A stretch of 64,000 bases of DNA from Chamaelirium japonicum (lineage: Eukaryota > Streptophyta > Magnoliopsida > Liliales > Melanthiaceae), in the NCBI GenBank assembly GCA_947650365.1, contig OX393549.1:81683819-81747818 (forward strand), read 5' to 3'. This document shows, one piece after another, positions 37,750 through 50,162 of the stretch. Under the pieces are notes generated by a model, which had not been told where the DNA came from, did no database searches, and saw only the letters and a list, made by a program, of their open reading frames with translations. The position numbers were made by a program, and so were the translations under genes. The stretch's first letter is position 1. Each line of letters starts with the position of its first letter.

Positions 37750-39400
37750 GGGGTAAATTTTTAGCACATCCTGTGTACCATACAACCACAGGGTCCATTG
37801 TGATTCAAAAGACATGGGATAGCAGACTTCAACACATGAGGGTAGTGGCCCCAGCACTACAGAGCGTACTTGTGTGTACCTTAGCAAATAAAGAAGGCGA
37901 AAGTCTCGACCGGCTGCGCGTCTCGATCTTGACTGGTCGCATACCTCGATCCTGGCCGGCCATACGCTTAGGCTGCGCGCTTAGCCCCGCAGACCGGGTG
38001 GACGCGTGCCTCGCCTTGCTGGCCGTGTGTCTCACTCGGGCCGGCCACACGCTTTATCCTGCAGGCTGTCCGGCTGCACGTTTCTCTCTGCCGGCTGGCC
38101 GTGCGTTTCACTCAGGCCGGCCACGTGCTTGGTCCTGTAGGGTGGCTGGCCGCGTGCTTCGTTCCGAGGGGTGGCCGACCGCGTGCTTCGTCTGCTCGAG
38201 GAAGGGTCGATTGCGCACTTTGGTTACCGAAGTGGAGGATGGCCACAACTTCGTCGCGGGCTGGCCACGCACTTCGCGCCCCGGGGAGGCTGGCAACGCA
38301 CAAGAAGGAAGGCAACCCCCGAAGGAACCAGGGCCGTCAATCACGTCGCGGGTCGGCCGCACACGAAGGAAAGTAGAGGGGAGTGCCCCCCCCCCCACCT
38401 CCTTTGATGGTCGACCGCACACGAAAGAGAGAAGGGGGGAGTCCCCCCCCCCCCCCCCTCTCTCTGATGGTCGGCCGCGTATGAAGGAGAGAAGGGGGGA
38501 GTGCCCCCCCCCCCCCCTATGATGGTCGGCCGCGCACGAAGAAGAGAAGGGGGGAGTGCCCCCCCCCCCCCCTCTCTGCTGGTCGGTCGCGCACGAAGGA
38601 GCCGAGGGAGGAGATCCCTCCCCCCCCCCCGCCCCCCCCCCCCTCTATGCTGGTCGACCGCGCATGAGGAAGCTAGGGGAAGAATGTCCTCCCCCCTGCT
38701 TTCCAGTGGTCGATCGCGCATGAAGAAGCGATCTGGGAGAATCGAGTTTCACGCAAAGGTTGACTCAAGGATCACGCTCCCAGATCACGCAATGATTAAA
38801 CCCGAGAATCTCGGTCGCACAACGGTTACTGGAAGGCAGCCCACGCTCCTGAGATTCTCGGTAAGGCAGGAAACGACCCGGGGTAGTAATTACCGGGTGC
38901 CAGCCACGCAACACGTCACCCCCACATAGACATTTGAGCAAATTATGGGAGCACGTCATCAATGCCGCTCTGTGCGGAGCGCCCCATCTGTCATACTGAG
39001 ACACTATAAAAGGGGACCTATCCCTTTGAGAAAAGGGACAGAATTCTAGAGAAGGTGCTACTCAATTCTTTCCGGATTTTTCGGAGCTAGAATGAAAATG
39101 TGATTACAGAGGTCGGTATTTTGGGAGACTGGTCCTCTCAGGTGTAACTGGGTCAGGGTGAGAGATTGTAACAAGTTTACTATATTAGTGCATTCTTGCC
39201 CAGCCCCGTGGTTTTTTCCCTTTCGACGTTGAGAAGGGGTTTTTCACGTAAACCCGATCTTCTTCGTTCTTTGATTTGTTAGATTGAGCATTCCAAGTGA
39301 ACCGCCCAATCCAAGAAAAAAACCCCCACAATGCTGGTAGGATCTGGGGGCAATAGGCCCCGCAGTTGTATGGTACGCAGGATGTGCTGAAAATTTTCCC
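37750..39400. mobile_element. 1.65-kb non-coding element with 40-bp terminal inverted repeats
   Basis: The left end ggggtaaatttttagcacat then cctgtgtaccatacaac is inverted against the right end gttgtatggtacgcaggatg then tgctgaaaattttccc. An 8-bp near-duplication (ctttgttt / ctttgtct) flanks it, which would fit a hAT- or Mutator-type element. The interior has ggccggcc-rich repeats, a roughly 60-bp tandem repeat with poly-C runs (38345-38720), and a promoter-like ctataaaaggggacc near 39003 followed by sequence resembling the R-U5 part of a plant LTR (cgtggttttttccc near 39209). No transposase was found. Confidence 0.6.
38345..38720. repeat. About 60-bp tandem repeat with poly-C runs
   Basis: Roughly six units of the form gatggtcggccgcgcacgaa, then gagaaggggggagtgc and C(12-15). 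The poly-C lengths vary from unit to unit. Confidence 0.85.
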
Positions 39401-39556
39401 CTTTGTCTGCTGATCGGGGCTGAGTGTGGTTCACGACCTGGGTGAAACGGACGATAACAATACAGACATCATTCTATTTGACTGTTCAGGTTGAATAGCA
39501 TTTTCCTAACAGATAACAACAAAAAGAAATCTACATCCAAATTCTTAACCCGATGG

Positions 39557-40020
39557 TAGGGCTGGAAAATTCGGACCCGACACGGCAGACCCGACCCGAC
39601 TCGACATGAAGTTAGCGGGTCTGGGTCAGGGCTAAATGGGTTCGGGTTGTAAACGGGTTGACACGTAAACGGGTCGGGTCTGTGTTTAGGGTATGGACAC
39701 GGTAGATCCAGGAAGACCAGTTTAAAAATCAACGGGTCGGGTCGGGTTTACCCGTAATCTGATACATAATATGATGTACCAGTGGGTCTATCGGGTCAGG
39801 TCGGGTCGAGTCGGACTGGGTCGGATCGGGTCAACTAAATAGACACGTGTGGTAAACGGGTCTAATGGGTCTACCCGTTTATAAACGGGTCAGGTACGGG
39901 TTTAGGATATAGACACGATTAGTTAAACGGGTCAGATATGGGTCTAGGGGTTTTGGACACAACCCGAAACAAGACACGACACAAACCCGACACGACACGA
40001 CCCGACCCGTTGCCACCCCT
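39557..40020. mobile_element. hAT-type MITE rich in cgggtcggg
   Basis: Flanked by the duplication acccgatgg (39548-39556 and 40021-40029). The ends tagggctggaaa and ttgccacccct are inverted with mismatches and fit the TAGGGGTGNCAA-like hAT terminus. The interior is dense in gggtcgggtc / gacccgaccc motifs. About 464 bp, non-coding. Confidence 0.75.
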
Positions 40021-40206
40021 ACCCGATGGGAGCCTTTGGCAGAGGTGGTGTCTGATGAGGCATGTCTCTTAGCCACGTTATGGTTCTTATGAATTTTGAA
40101 GAATATGAAAATTTTATTCACCTTAAAAATGACGAATATATCCCGCTTTTCATGGAAAACCATTTCTTTATTTTTTTTATTAATTATGGTTAGAATACTC
40201 TACTAT

Positions 40207-40211
40207 CTCAT
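40207..40211. repeat. Left target duplication of 16-kb gypsy element
   Basis: ctcat, repeated exactly at 56437-56441. Confidence 0.85.
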
Positions 40212-42053
40212 TGTAGACATACAAATTGCGTCTAACCCGGACTCGACTCGCATGCACCCATGCGGAGGCAAACCCGACGCGCACTTCGACCCGGACCCGA
40301 CTTGCATACACCAATGCGGAGGCAAACCCGACGCGCACTCCGACCCGGACCCGACTTGCATACACTAATGCGGATGCAAACCCGACACGCACTCGGACCC
40401 GGACCCGACTCGCGCCCAACAAGAGGCCGGGCGAGCCCATCCTTAAGTGGGGCCCACCCGGCCCCCTACTAAGGATCTGAACCTCCCATGGGGTGGCCGG
40501 CCCTACAAGAAAAAGAAAAAAAAAAGAAAAGAAAGAAAGAAAAGGAAAGAAAAGAAAGAAAGAAAAGGAAAGAAAAGAAAGAAAAGGAAAGAACTACTGC
40601 CATGCGCGGGGGGAGATTGCGCATGACATCTACTCACACGTGGATCTGCGCCGATCCCTCGATCCGACGGACAAGAAGAAGAGTCGGGTTGCCACCGATT
40701 TTATGTGCAAGATTCAAGATAAATCCAAAAATGATTGAGCCATAATTACCCCGCCAGAAAAGGAAAGCAAATAAAGGTTTATTCCTCTCTTCAATTGAAG
40801 AATAAATCTCGGGCATTTATGGGAGAGATATTAAAGGGATTTAAAATTAAAACTTCCCACATCTCTCCCCTCCCCCCTTTGCCTATAAATAGAGGGGGAG
40901 AGGGAAGGCTCAAGAGGTCGAAAAGGTCGCAAGTTGAAGACGAAGCGAGGGGGCTCTATAAAAGAGGAGACGCTTCTTCATCGACCCAAGGCTTCACGAG
41001 GCACGGGCAAGCCTATCCCTTCAGGACCGGCTTAGTCCATTGAAAGCCCTCATCAAACGTGAAGACCCTTGCACAAGAAGATCAAGCCTTCGACTCCGTG
41101 CACGAAGAAGAAAGCCTGGAGAAGAAGAACCCTTCGACTCCGAAGACGCCAGAAGTAAAGGCCGGAGAGGACTGCCCGAAGCGTCGCTACACCCGTCGTC
41201 TTCAAAGCAAAGTCAACGCTACAACCGTCGCATGGAGATTGGTGCTACCCCCGCCGTCTTCAAAGGTACCCTTCGACTCCGATCGCGCCAAAGAAGCCCG
41301 GAGAAGAAGCAAAGTCTAACCGACACCTAAACCGTCGAGGAAGCCAGAAGCATTGAAGATATTGTCACTATCTTTCGAGAAGAAGATCGAGTCGACGCCG
41401 AAGCAAAAGCCCACGCAAGAAGCTAAAGCAAAAGCCCTGGTAAAGCCCGTGCCAAAGCAACGCAAGTGCCAAAGCCAAGCAACTACGCCGGTCACGAGCG
41501 AAAGCACCGCACGTTCTAGCTGATATGACGCGAAGTCCGGAAGAACGAAAGCACCACAAGTCTCCCCCGTCTATGTCCAAGCATAAGCACTAAAGCAAAG
41601 CAAAAGCCAGAGCCACGCCCAAGCCAAGCTAAAGTTGAAAGCCAAAGCCAAAGCCGACGCCAAAAGCACGATCGACGCCTCGAACCGACGATCAAGGACA
41701 CCGAGGTCAAGCAAGGAGCGAGGAAGACACGAAGACTGAGGAACGAAGCCGAAAACCCCCTAGCTGAGGAAGCGCGAAGCACGAAAGGGACCAAAGCAAC
41801 GGTGGATACTCCTTAGCCTCTCAAAAGCCCTCACCCTGTAAAGACCTTTGTCCTGGGCAACCCCTTCAGAGCTCTCGCACGAATACCACGTGGAGACATA
41901 GATCAAAGGGACCCTCCAGAGGATCTCTCCCATAATCTCCTGATCAATATTCGTCGCACCCGGACTCGTCACACTCGAGCCCCCGGGTCCCGGCACTCTG
42001 TAATCTCGTATGCTCGCAATAAAGATGACCCGTATCTTTTTTCTGCGACCATA
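40212..42053 (+). repeat. 5' LTR of 16-kb gypsy element
   Basis: Begins tgtagacatacaaattg. It carries three copies of a 54-bp repeat near 40260-40400 (tgcggaggcaaacccgacgc units), an A/G-rich tract at about 40505-40590, a likely TATA element gcctataaatagaggggg near 40881, and a long Lys/Ala-codon-like degenerate repeat (aagccaaagccaaagccgac) at about 41400-41700. Confidence 0.9.
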
Positions 42054-42119
42054 GATTTCTGGCACGCCCGGTGGGACATCTTCTCCTTTCATCCGTACGA
42101 CTGAAGAAGCTGCTTGAAG

Positions 42120-43935
42120 TTTACAATGGCCGGGACAAGCAACGATGCGTTTGCTCCAAGCCTTTCGCCTATCGCCGAGTCTCCTCTACTCCGACACGGT
42201 GGTCCAGTAAATTCGGAGGATGATGTTCCCCTGATGGTACACGTCTATACTCGGCGTACTCAAACTCTTACGGATGTCTTCATGCCAGAAACTGCCGCTG
42301 AAGATGCTCGTTAAAGCACCAACGAGGCCCTGGTACATAAAGAAAGAAGCCTCGATCCTGGAGTCCATGTCCAGAAGTTTGCGGAGGACCAGCCCCAGCC
42401 CCGAGCCCGTTCAGATTCTCTAGCGGACGTTGCACCTCCTCTGTAGGGGGCAAACATCAGTCATCAACTAGAAGCAAGTAGGCGCGACTACGTCTCCGAT
42501 GATGACGGCGAGGGTGCAAGCATGCAACATCGAGACGTCCTCCGTCACCATCCTCCATCCGCTCTTCAGCTCCAAGTCCTGCAAATGGGTGAGCAAATGG
42601 CACAAATCGCTCGGTTAATGGAGGAGAAGGATCGTCACATCAACACTCTGCTTTAAAAGCTAAGCGCAAAGGATGCTGCGACAAACGATCAACCCATTGC
42701 TTCCCCGGTAGCCGCTCCAGCTCCGTCCTCAACTCCCGTGCCTGCAGAGGTTGTTCCAACAATTCAAGCGGTTACTCCAACACTCTCGTCGATTTCCGTC
42801 CCCATGGAAGTCGTCTCGCCAGTACCAGTCTCGGTGATCACACAACCTCCGACAACGACAACAATGAATGCCCAGCAAATACAAGCGTTGGTAGCCGACA
42901 TGATGCACTCCCACGGCAGTGGCCTTCCTCCAATCACAGCGGTATACTCGAAGCCTTACACCGCAAGGATCCAGCAGCTACGCTTCCCCATCAGGTTCCA
43001 ACCACCAAAGTTCCAGCACTTCAACGGGAAGGGAAATCCAAGACAGCACTCGCTCACTTCATCGAAACTTGCAACAATGCCGGCACATATGGCGACGAGA
43101 TGGTGAAGCAGTTCGTTCGCACCCTCAAGGGAAACACATTCGACTGGTATATAGATCTTCCTTCAGAATCTATCGACAGCTGGGACTAGATGGAGAGGGA
43201 GTTCCTCAATCGCTTCTACAGCACCAGACACACCGTCAACATGACCGAGCTTACTACCGTCAAGCAAAGGAAGGATGAGCCGGTAATCGACTACATCGAC
43301 CGATGGAGAAACCTCACGCTGAATTCATGAGACCGCTTGTCTGAAGACTCGGCCATCGAGATGTGCACCCAAGGCATGCACTGGGGCCTGCTCTACATCC
43401 TCAAAGGTACAAGCCTCGGTCCTTTGAAGAACTCACAACTCGGGCTCATGACATGGAACTCAGCCTAGCAAACCGCGAAGACTTGAAGAACAAGGATTTC
43501 CTAAAGGTGGAGAAGAAGGACAAGCCGCAGGCACCGAAACCGAAGCAAGTCAATGTTGCTGACGTCGCTTCAACCTCCAAGCCGCTCAAGATCGGTGGCA
43601 AGCCGGATCAGAAGAAGGGAGTCACCGTACCGCCACTTCCGCCGCAAAGACAAAGGATGACTCTCGAGGAGCTCGAAGACAAGGAGTACCCCTTCCCGGA
43701 CTCGGAAGTCTCCTCCATGTTCGACCAACTGCTGCATGAGAAGATGATAGAGCTCCCTCCTTCGAAGAGGCCCGAGCAGATGCATCGCGTCAATGACCCT
43801 CTCTTCTTCAAATACCACCGGGTGGTAAGTCATCCCATCGAAAGATGCTTCGTCTTCAAGGAAAGAGTCATGGTGCTCGCAAAGCAAGAAAAAATAGAGA
43901 TCGACTCTGGGAGGTCGCTATGGCCAACATGACGT
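42120..43935 (+). mobile_element. Gypsy gag part
   Basis: Starts near 42126 and includes a retrotransposon gag core at about 42990-43330 (TFDWYIDLPSESI, EREFLNRFYSTRHTVNMTEL and VIDYIDRWRNLTL segments), followed by a basic, Pro-rich tail. Confidence 0.8.
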
Positions 43936-44149
43936 CTATCACCTTCGGCTCCTTCTCGCCGGTCATCGTTGCTGCACGATAAAGAATGCCCAAATTGCGC
44001 ATCAACCGTCAAAGACCAACTACGAAGACAGTTTCCCAGCCAAAAGTCTTGAAGCGACGCCAACATGCTCCTGCGCTCACTAAGGAAGAAACGCAGCTGC
44101 CCCGGGGGCAATCATCGCTCACGCCAGCACCCCTCCCAAGCAATGTTAC

Positions 44150-44550
44150 ATCCCAACGAGCACTCCAAAAGAGATATGAGCAAGGAGATCTAGAAGTTAG
44201 CCTGCTGGGCCAGCATTCGGGGAAGTTCGACTATTACGTCCTCTACTCAAAGCCTTCATCCATCTCGATTGAAGAAATCAAGCCCACCGGCTGGGGATCA
44301 GAAGACGAGCCAGTGGAGTTTCAGGAAGAGCAAATCCCTTCCGGTCAAGCTATGTCCTAATATGCTCTCCAAAAGAGATGTGAACAAGGAGATCCAGAAG
44401 TCGGTCTGCTGGGCCAGCCTTCGGGAAAGTTTGACTATTATATCCTCTACTCAAAGCCTTTGTCCGTTTTGATTATAGAAATCAAGCCCACTGGCTGGGG
44501 ATCGGAAGACGAGCCAGTAGAGCTTCCGGAAGAACAAGTATCTCCAACTG
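44150..44550 (+). repeat. Tandem duplication in the gypsy gag-pol linker
   Basis: Two copies of about 200 bp, each encoding a segment with EIKPTGWGSEDEPVE, at about 44150-44345 and 44355-44545. Confidence 0.8.
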
Positions 44551-45109
44551 ATAAGGAACCGACTGTTGCTATCAATCATCATCTTGATAGGGGAGAATCC
44601 ACTGACGAAGAGGCATGGGTCATGCTACCCCGACGACGAAGGCCACGACAAGAAAGGCAAAACAAGCAAGACCGGGTGGTAAGGAGATTTCCCGAGTGAA
44701 AAACTTACAAGAAGAAAAGCAAGGCTCCAGGAAGAAAGGCGTTCAAAGTGCCGCCGGTAAGCCCAGACGATCTCCTCCAACAAAGCCTTCCAGAACCAGC
44801 AACGTTATAAGAATTCTTCCCCGATCACTTCCTCCTAGTCGATCAGCACATTAGGGTCTCGTGCTGCATGGTTGAAGTCCGTAAAATGCCAGAAGGAAAG
44901 GGTGAGGTCAAAACTTCTGAAGAAGGTGACTCCACTAACGAGGGAGACGATTCCGACAAAGAAGGCACTGCCTCTCACAACGAGGCAATCCTGCACTTAC
45001 CGCTCGTAGAAGCTTTGCATCTTCCGAAGAAGGCTCGCCTGGCAATGGCTGCAGCCTTGGCAGACCCGAACAGTTACATCATGCCCATCCAACCTTGGCT
45101 GCAGCCTTG

Positions 45110-45540
45110 GCAAAACTGTGGCCTCGTGCGATGCGGCAATAACCTTCTCGGACGAGGACTTGCAACTTGGAACACGATTGCACAACCGGCCTGTCGACGT
45201 TTCGGGATACATTAAGAAGAAGCTGGTGAATCGAATCCTGCTAGACTGTGGCTCCACCGTCAACATCATACCCATCCAGACGATGCGGCAACTCGGCATT
45301 GCCAATGACCAGCTCTCGCCCAGCCAGTTGGACATTCAAGGGTTCAACCAGGGCGGACAGTCCACTATTGGAATCATCCGCCTGAAGCTTTCAATCAGCC
45401 CACTAGATACAATGGTCCTCTTCCACATCATCGATTGCTAGACGTCGTATCGCCTCCTGTTGGGCAGGCCATGGCTATATGAGAACGGCGTTGTAGTATC
45501 CACCTAGCACCAGTGCCTCAAGTACTACGAGGAAGGCATG
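45110..45540 (+). mobile_element. Gypsy protease part
   Basis: Encodes a retropepsin-like segment with ILLDCGSTVNIIPI (the active-site LDxGS-type motif) and, further on, YRLLLGRPWL, the usual flap and end of plant gypsy proteases. Confidence 0.8.
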
Positions 45541-46768
45541 GAGAAGTGCATCATCGCCGATGATAAACCGTTCAATGAAGCCGAGGCGCATCTGGCCGAT
45601 GCCAAGTTCTATCAAGCAAAAGACCTAGTCGCAGAAGTCCTTCCAACTAAAGCCCCTCGAGCCCAGAAGGCTGAAGAAGTAAAACAGGGCGAGGCTCCTC
45701 TACCTGCAAAACCAATACAACCTTCCGACAAGGCGAAACTCGAGGTCCAAGAAGTATCAAGGTCAAGGCAAAGGATGTGCATCAGTTCCGAGTCAAGAGC
45801 CATGCAACATACCCCGTTGCCCGTTCAAGCGATGCCAGTCCTGCGCCTCACTCCTTAGTGGCTTCGCAAATCTGAGCGATCGCCGTCTACTCCAGCAAGA
45901 AAGATGGCCCCGCCATTATCACAAGCCAATGTCATCACTCTGTAAGAAATGACGTTGCCTTTACCTAGTCTGACGCAAGCTCCGAACCCAGCAGACCTAT
46001 CGAGTCTGTCGACCCTAATCAACTTGGATTCAAGCCGAAAGAGAGTTGGGGGCAAAACGCTGCCAAGTTACTGTTTAAAGCCGGCTACGACAAATAAAGC
46101 ACCATGGGCACACTTCCCCCGGCAATAATTCCACATGGGATGACGAGGACTCAAGCTCGACTATTCCAAAACGGTGAACAAATCCTCCTGAATCACCGAG
46201 GCATCGACTCCAGTCAAACTTCGTTGATCGTCAGGGCAAAGATGGTAGATGAAGCAGCTGAAGGATCGACAATCTCCGATGCACACTCTATCTACGCCAG
46301 CCATCCCGACAGCAAAAAAAGACGACGACGAGCTCGATGTCTAGCCTTACTCCAGAAGCAAAACAAGAGCAATCAAAGCCGGTCGAATCTAAAGTGTACA
46401 TCTGTGTTCGAAAGGCTCGGGCCAGTCAAGCAGTTAAGGAAGAAGTCGGTGTTCGACCGTTTGGGGATAACAGTCGAGGACGTCGTTTCGACACCTGCCC
46501 ACCCACCCATGGTAGCCGTCAATCATAGCTCCGTTACGGATCCTGACAACGGTGATATTTCTACTTCGGACGACGAGTTGACAGATGCCTCGCCAGTCCT
46601 CGAAGAAGGGGGGCAATCCACCGTTGATGACTTGAAGGAAATCAACTTGGGCATAGAAACGGAGCCTCGGCCTATATTCGTCAGCACACTCTTGACCCTG
46701 AAGAAGAAGCTGCATACATCAAACTGCTCAAAGAATATAGAGATGTCTTCGCATGGTCCTACAAGGAG

Positions 46769-48530
46769 ATGCCAGGTCTCGATCCCAAAATCGTAGTGCA
46801 CCAGCTTAGCGTCAAACACGGAGCTAGCGCTATCAAGCAAGGACAAAGACGCTACCGGCCGGAACTAGTACCTCAAATAGAAAGCGAAGTTAACAAGCTA
46901 ATCGAAGCCGGCTTCATCCAAAAGGTCAAGTACCCGATATGGATCTCTAGCGTCATCCCAGTCAAGAAGAAGAATGGCCAAATCAGAGTGTGCGTGGACT
47001 TCAGAGACTTGAATAACGCATGTCCAAAGGATGACTTCCCCTTGCCAATCACAGAGCTAATGGTGGATGCGACGACAGACCACGAGGTGCTAACTTTCAT
47101 GGACGGATCCTCAGGCTACAACCAGATTCGGATATCACCCAAAGACAAAGAGCTCACAACATTTCGCACACCGAAAGGAATCTACTGCTACAAAGTAATA
47201 CCATTCGGCTTGAAAAACGTAGGGGCCACCTACCAACGAGCTATGCAGAGGATCTTCGACGATATTCTTCATCAGAATGTGGAGTGCTACGTTGACGACC
47301 TTGTTGTGAAGTCTAAGAAGAAGTCGGCACATTTGCAAGATCTCGAGCTAATCTTCAAACGACTCCGAAGGTACCAACTCCGCATGAATCCACTCAAGTC
47401 TGCATTCGGAGTCTCCTCAGGTAAATTCCTTGGCTTCATCGTACGACATCGAAGCATTGAGATAGATCAATCCAAAATTGATGCTATTGTCAATATGCCC
47501 GCACCAAAGACAGTGCGAGACCTTAAAGGCCTTCAAGGGCACTTGGCGTATATCCGAAGATTCATCGCCAACCTAGCTGGGAAATACCATTCGTTCAGTC
47601 GTCTCATGAAGAAAGGAGCGTCATTCAAATGGAACGATGCTTGCCAAGAAGCTCTCCAAAGTATCAAAAATTATCTACTAAAGCCGCCAGTTCTATCAGC
47701 ACCAGTTCAAGGAAGGCCGCTAATCCTCTACATTAGTGCCCAGGAGCAATCCTTGGGGGCACTCCTGGCTCAAGACGGCGAGTTGGGCAAGGAGACAGCG
47801 TGCTACTACTTGAGTCGCACTCTCGTCGGCGCAGAGTTAAATTACTCCCCGATTGAGAAGGTTTGCTTGGCACTCATCTTCGCCACGAAGAAGCTGCGAC
47901 ATTACATGCTGGCTCATACTGTCAGGCTCATCTCGAAGGCCGACCCCCTCAAGTACATCATATCAAAGCCAGTGCTCTCTGGACATCTGGCAAAGTGGGC
48001 GCTACTTCTCCTCGAATTCGATATCACCTTCGTGCCACAGAAGGTAGTCAAAGGACAAGCTTTCGCAGACTTCCTCGCAGAATATCCCCTCCCGGCTGAA
48101 TGGGAACTGTCAGAAGATCTCCCAGACGAAGAAGTGTTCTCCATCGACATCGCCCGCTCCTGGAAGATGTTCTTTGATGGTGCAGCAAGGCAGGACATAG
48201 CAGGAGCCGAAGTCATCTTCGTCACTCCAGATAACGAAATACTCCCCTTCTCATTCCTGCTGTCGGAACAATGTTCCAACAATGTGGCAGAGTATCAAGC
48301 TCTACTTATCGGTCTCGAACTCGCCAACGATATGAAGCTTCAAGGACTTGAGATTTTTGACGACTCGTAGCTCGTCATCCAGCAGGTCTTGGGGGCATAC
48401 GAAGTCAACAAAGAAGACCTAGTGACGTTGCACGTGCGAGCTTTGGAACTCCTTGGCAAATTAGAGACTGCTTCCATTCAGCACGTCTCCAGAAACCTCA
48501 ACCAGCAAGCTGACGCACTCACGAATCTAG
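46769..48530 (+). mobile_element. Gypsy reverse transcriptase, RNase H and second RNase H
   Basis: Reverse transcriptase: VCVDFRDLNNACPKDDFPLP, FMDGSSGYNQI, VIPFGLKNVGATYQR and the catalytic ECYVDDLVVKSK. RNase H: ISAQEQSLGALLAQDG, then CYYLSRTLVGAELNYSPIEK. From about 48150 a second, archaeal-type RNase H (MFFDGAARQDIAGAEV, then NNVAEYQALLIGLELA) follows. A dual RNase H is a feature of the Tat lineage. Confidence 0.92.
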
Positions 48531-48759
48531 CGGCTACACTCCCGTTTCCAGAAGAACGTCAGCTCGTCGTCCCCGTCTGCAGAAGAATCGTGATCACCAA
48601 AGAAGAAGGTCCTATCGAAATTCCAGTTCAAACCAACGCGGTGCACGTCCTCAAAATTGAAGAACAAGACTGGAGGCAACTTTTCATGGATTACCTCGTC
48701 TATGGTAAACTCCCCGAAGATCCAAGGCGCAAAGTTGACATCCGTCGATGATCTCTGAA

Positions 48760-49915
48760 GTTCTACCACTTCAACAACGAGTTGTACCGTCGAAGTTACG
48801 ATGGCGCACTCCTGAGGTGCCTCGCAAAGGAAGAGGCAGAAGCAGCACTGGAAGAAGTACACACTGGAATCTGCAGCTCGCACCAGTCTGGTCCAAAGCT
48901 CCACTTTCGCGTCAGGAGGATGGGCTATTACTGGCCCACCATGGTCAAGGACAACTTGGAGTTCGCAAAGAAATGTCACGCTTGCCAGCTACACGGAGAC
49001 TACATCTGTCAACTGCCAGAGCCTCTGCACCCAACAATCGCGTCTTGGCCCTTCGACGGATGGGGACTCGATATTGTCGGTCCCCTGCCCAAATCATCAA
49101 AGCAACATCTTTACATTCTGGCGACGACAGACTACTTCTCCAAGTGGGCTGAAGCAACACCTTTACGAGAAGTTACAAGGCACTCCGTCATCAGCTTCAT
49201 CTAGAATGACATCATCTTTCGATACGGAGTCCCTAGCTACATCATAACGGACAATGGAAAGCAATTCAAAAATGCTGCTGTCAGCCAGTTCTGCGCCAGG
49301 TACGATATTAAGCCGAAGTGCTCGACGATGTACAACGCTCCGGCCAACGGTCTGGCAGAGGCCTTCAACAAGACCCTTTGCAAGCTGCTGGAGAAAACTG
49401 TCTCGAAGACAAAGAAAGACTGGCACGAACGAATGGGCGAAGCACTATGGGCCTACCGAATGTCTTTTCACACTCTAACGCAAGCGACTCCGTATTCCCT
49501 CGTCTATGGTGTTGAAGCCATTCTTCTGCTCGAACTCCAGATCCCATCGCTCAGGATAGCAATCCAGGAAGGCCTCACCAACGACGACAATGCCCAGCTC
49601 CGCCTAGTAGAATTAGAGGCATTGGATGAAAGACGCCTCGAAGCTCAGCAACGTCTGGAGTGTTATCAGGCCAGACTGACTCACGCCTTCAATTAGAAGA
49701 TCCGTCCTCGATCGTTCCAAATAGGGGAACTGGTGCTGGCAGTCAAACGTCCCATCATTCTCTCGCATCGAGGAGAGAAGAAATTTGATGCCAAATGGGA
49801 TGGCCCGTACTCCGTCAAGGAAGTCTACTCCAATGGCGCCTATCTCCTCACCACGCCAGAAAGGCTGACACTCGGCCCTATCAACGGCAAGTACCTCAAA
49901 AGGTATTATGCCTAA
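48760..49915 (+). mobile_element. Gypsy integrase part
   Basis: A zinc-binding HHCC region (GICSSHQSG ... KCHACQLHGD), the DDE core (GWGLDIVGPL, ATTDYFSKWAEA, IITDNGKQF, NGLAEAFNKTL) and a C-terminal segment ending LKRYY at 49915. Confidence 0.92.
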
Positions 49916-50162
49916 AGCAAGGCCACACCCCTTGAAAAAAAAAAAAAAAGGAACTACGTGCGACTTGATCCCTCTTAGGGGGTACGTAGGCAGCCTGAGA
50001 AGTCACTTCAGGTTCAGTCCGACCGAAAGAAAAAGCCAACAATGATTCATACAAATACGCGGCAAAACGAGGTGATATTATTATCAGATATTCAGGAGAA
50101 GGCAGTACATGACATAAGTTTTGAAAGAAAGCTACAATGCAAAACGACTAGATGAGGAGCAG

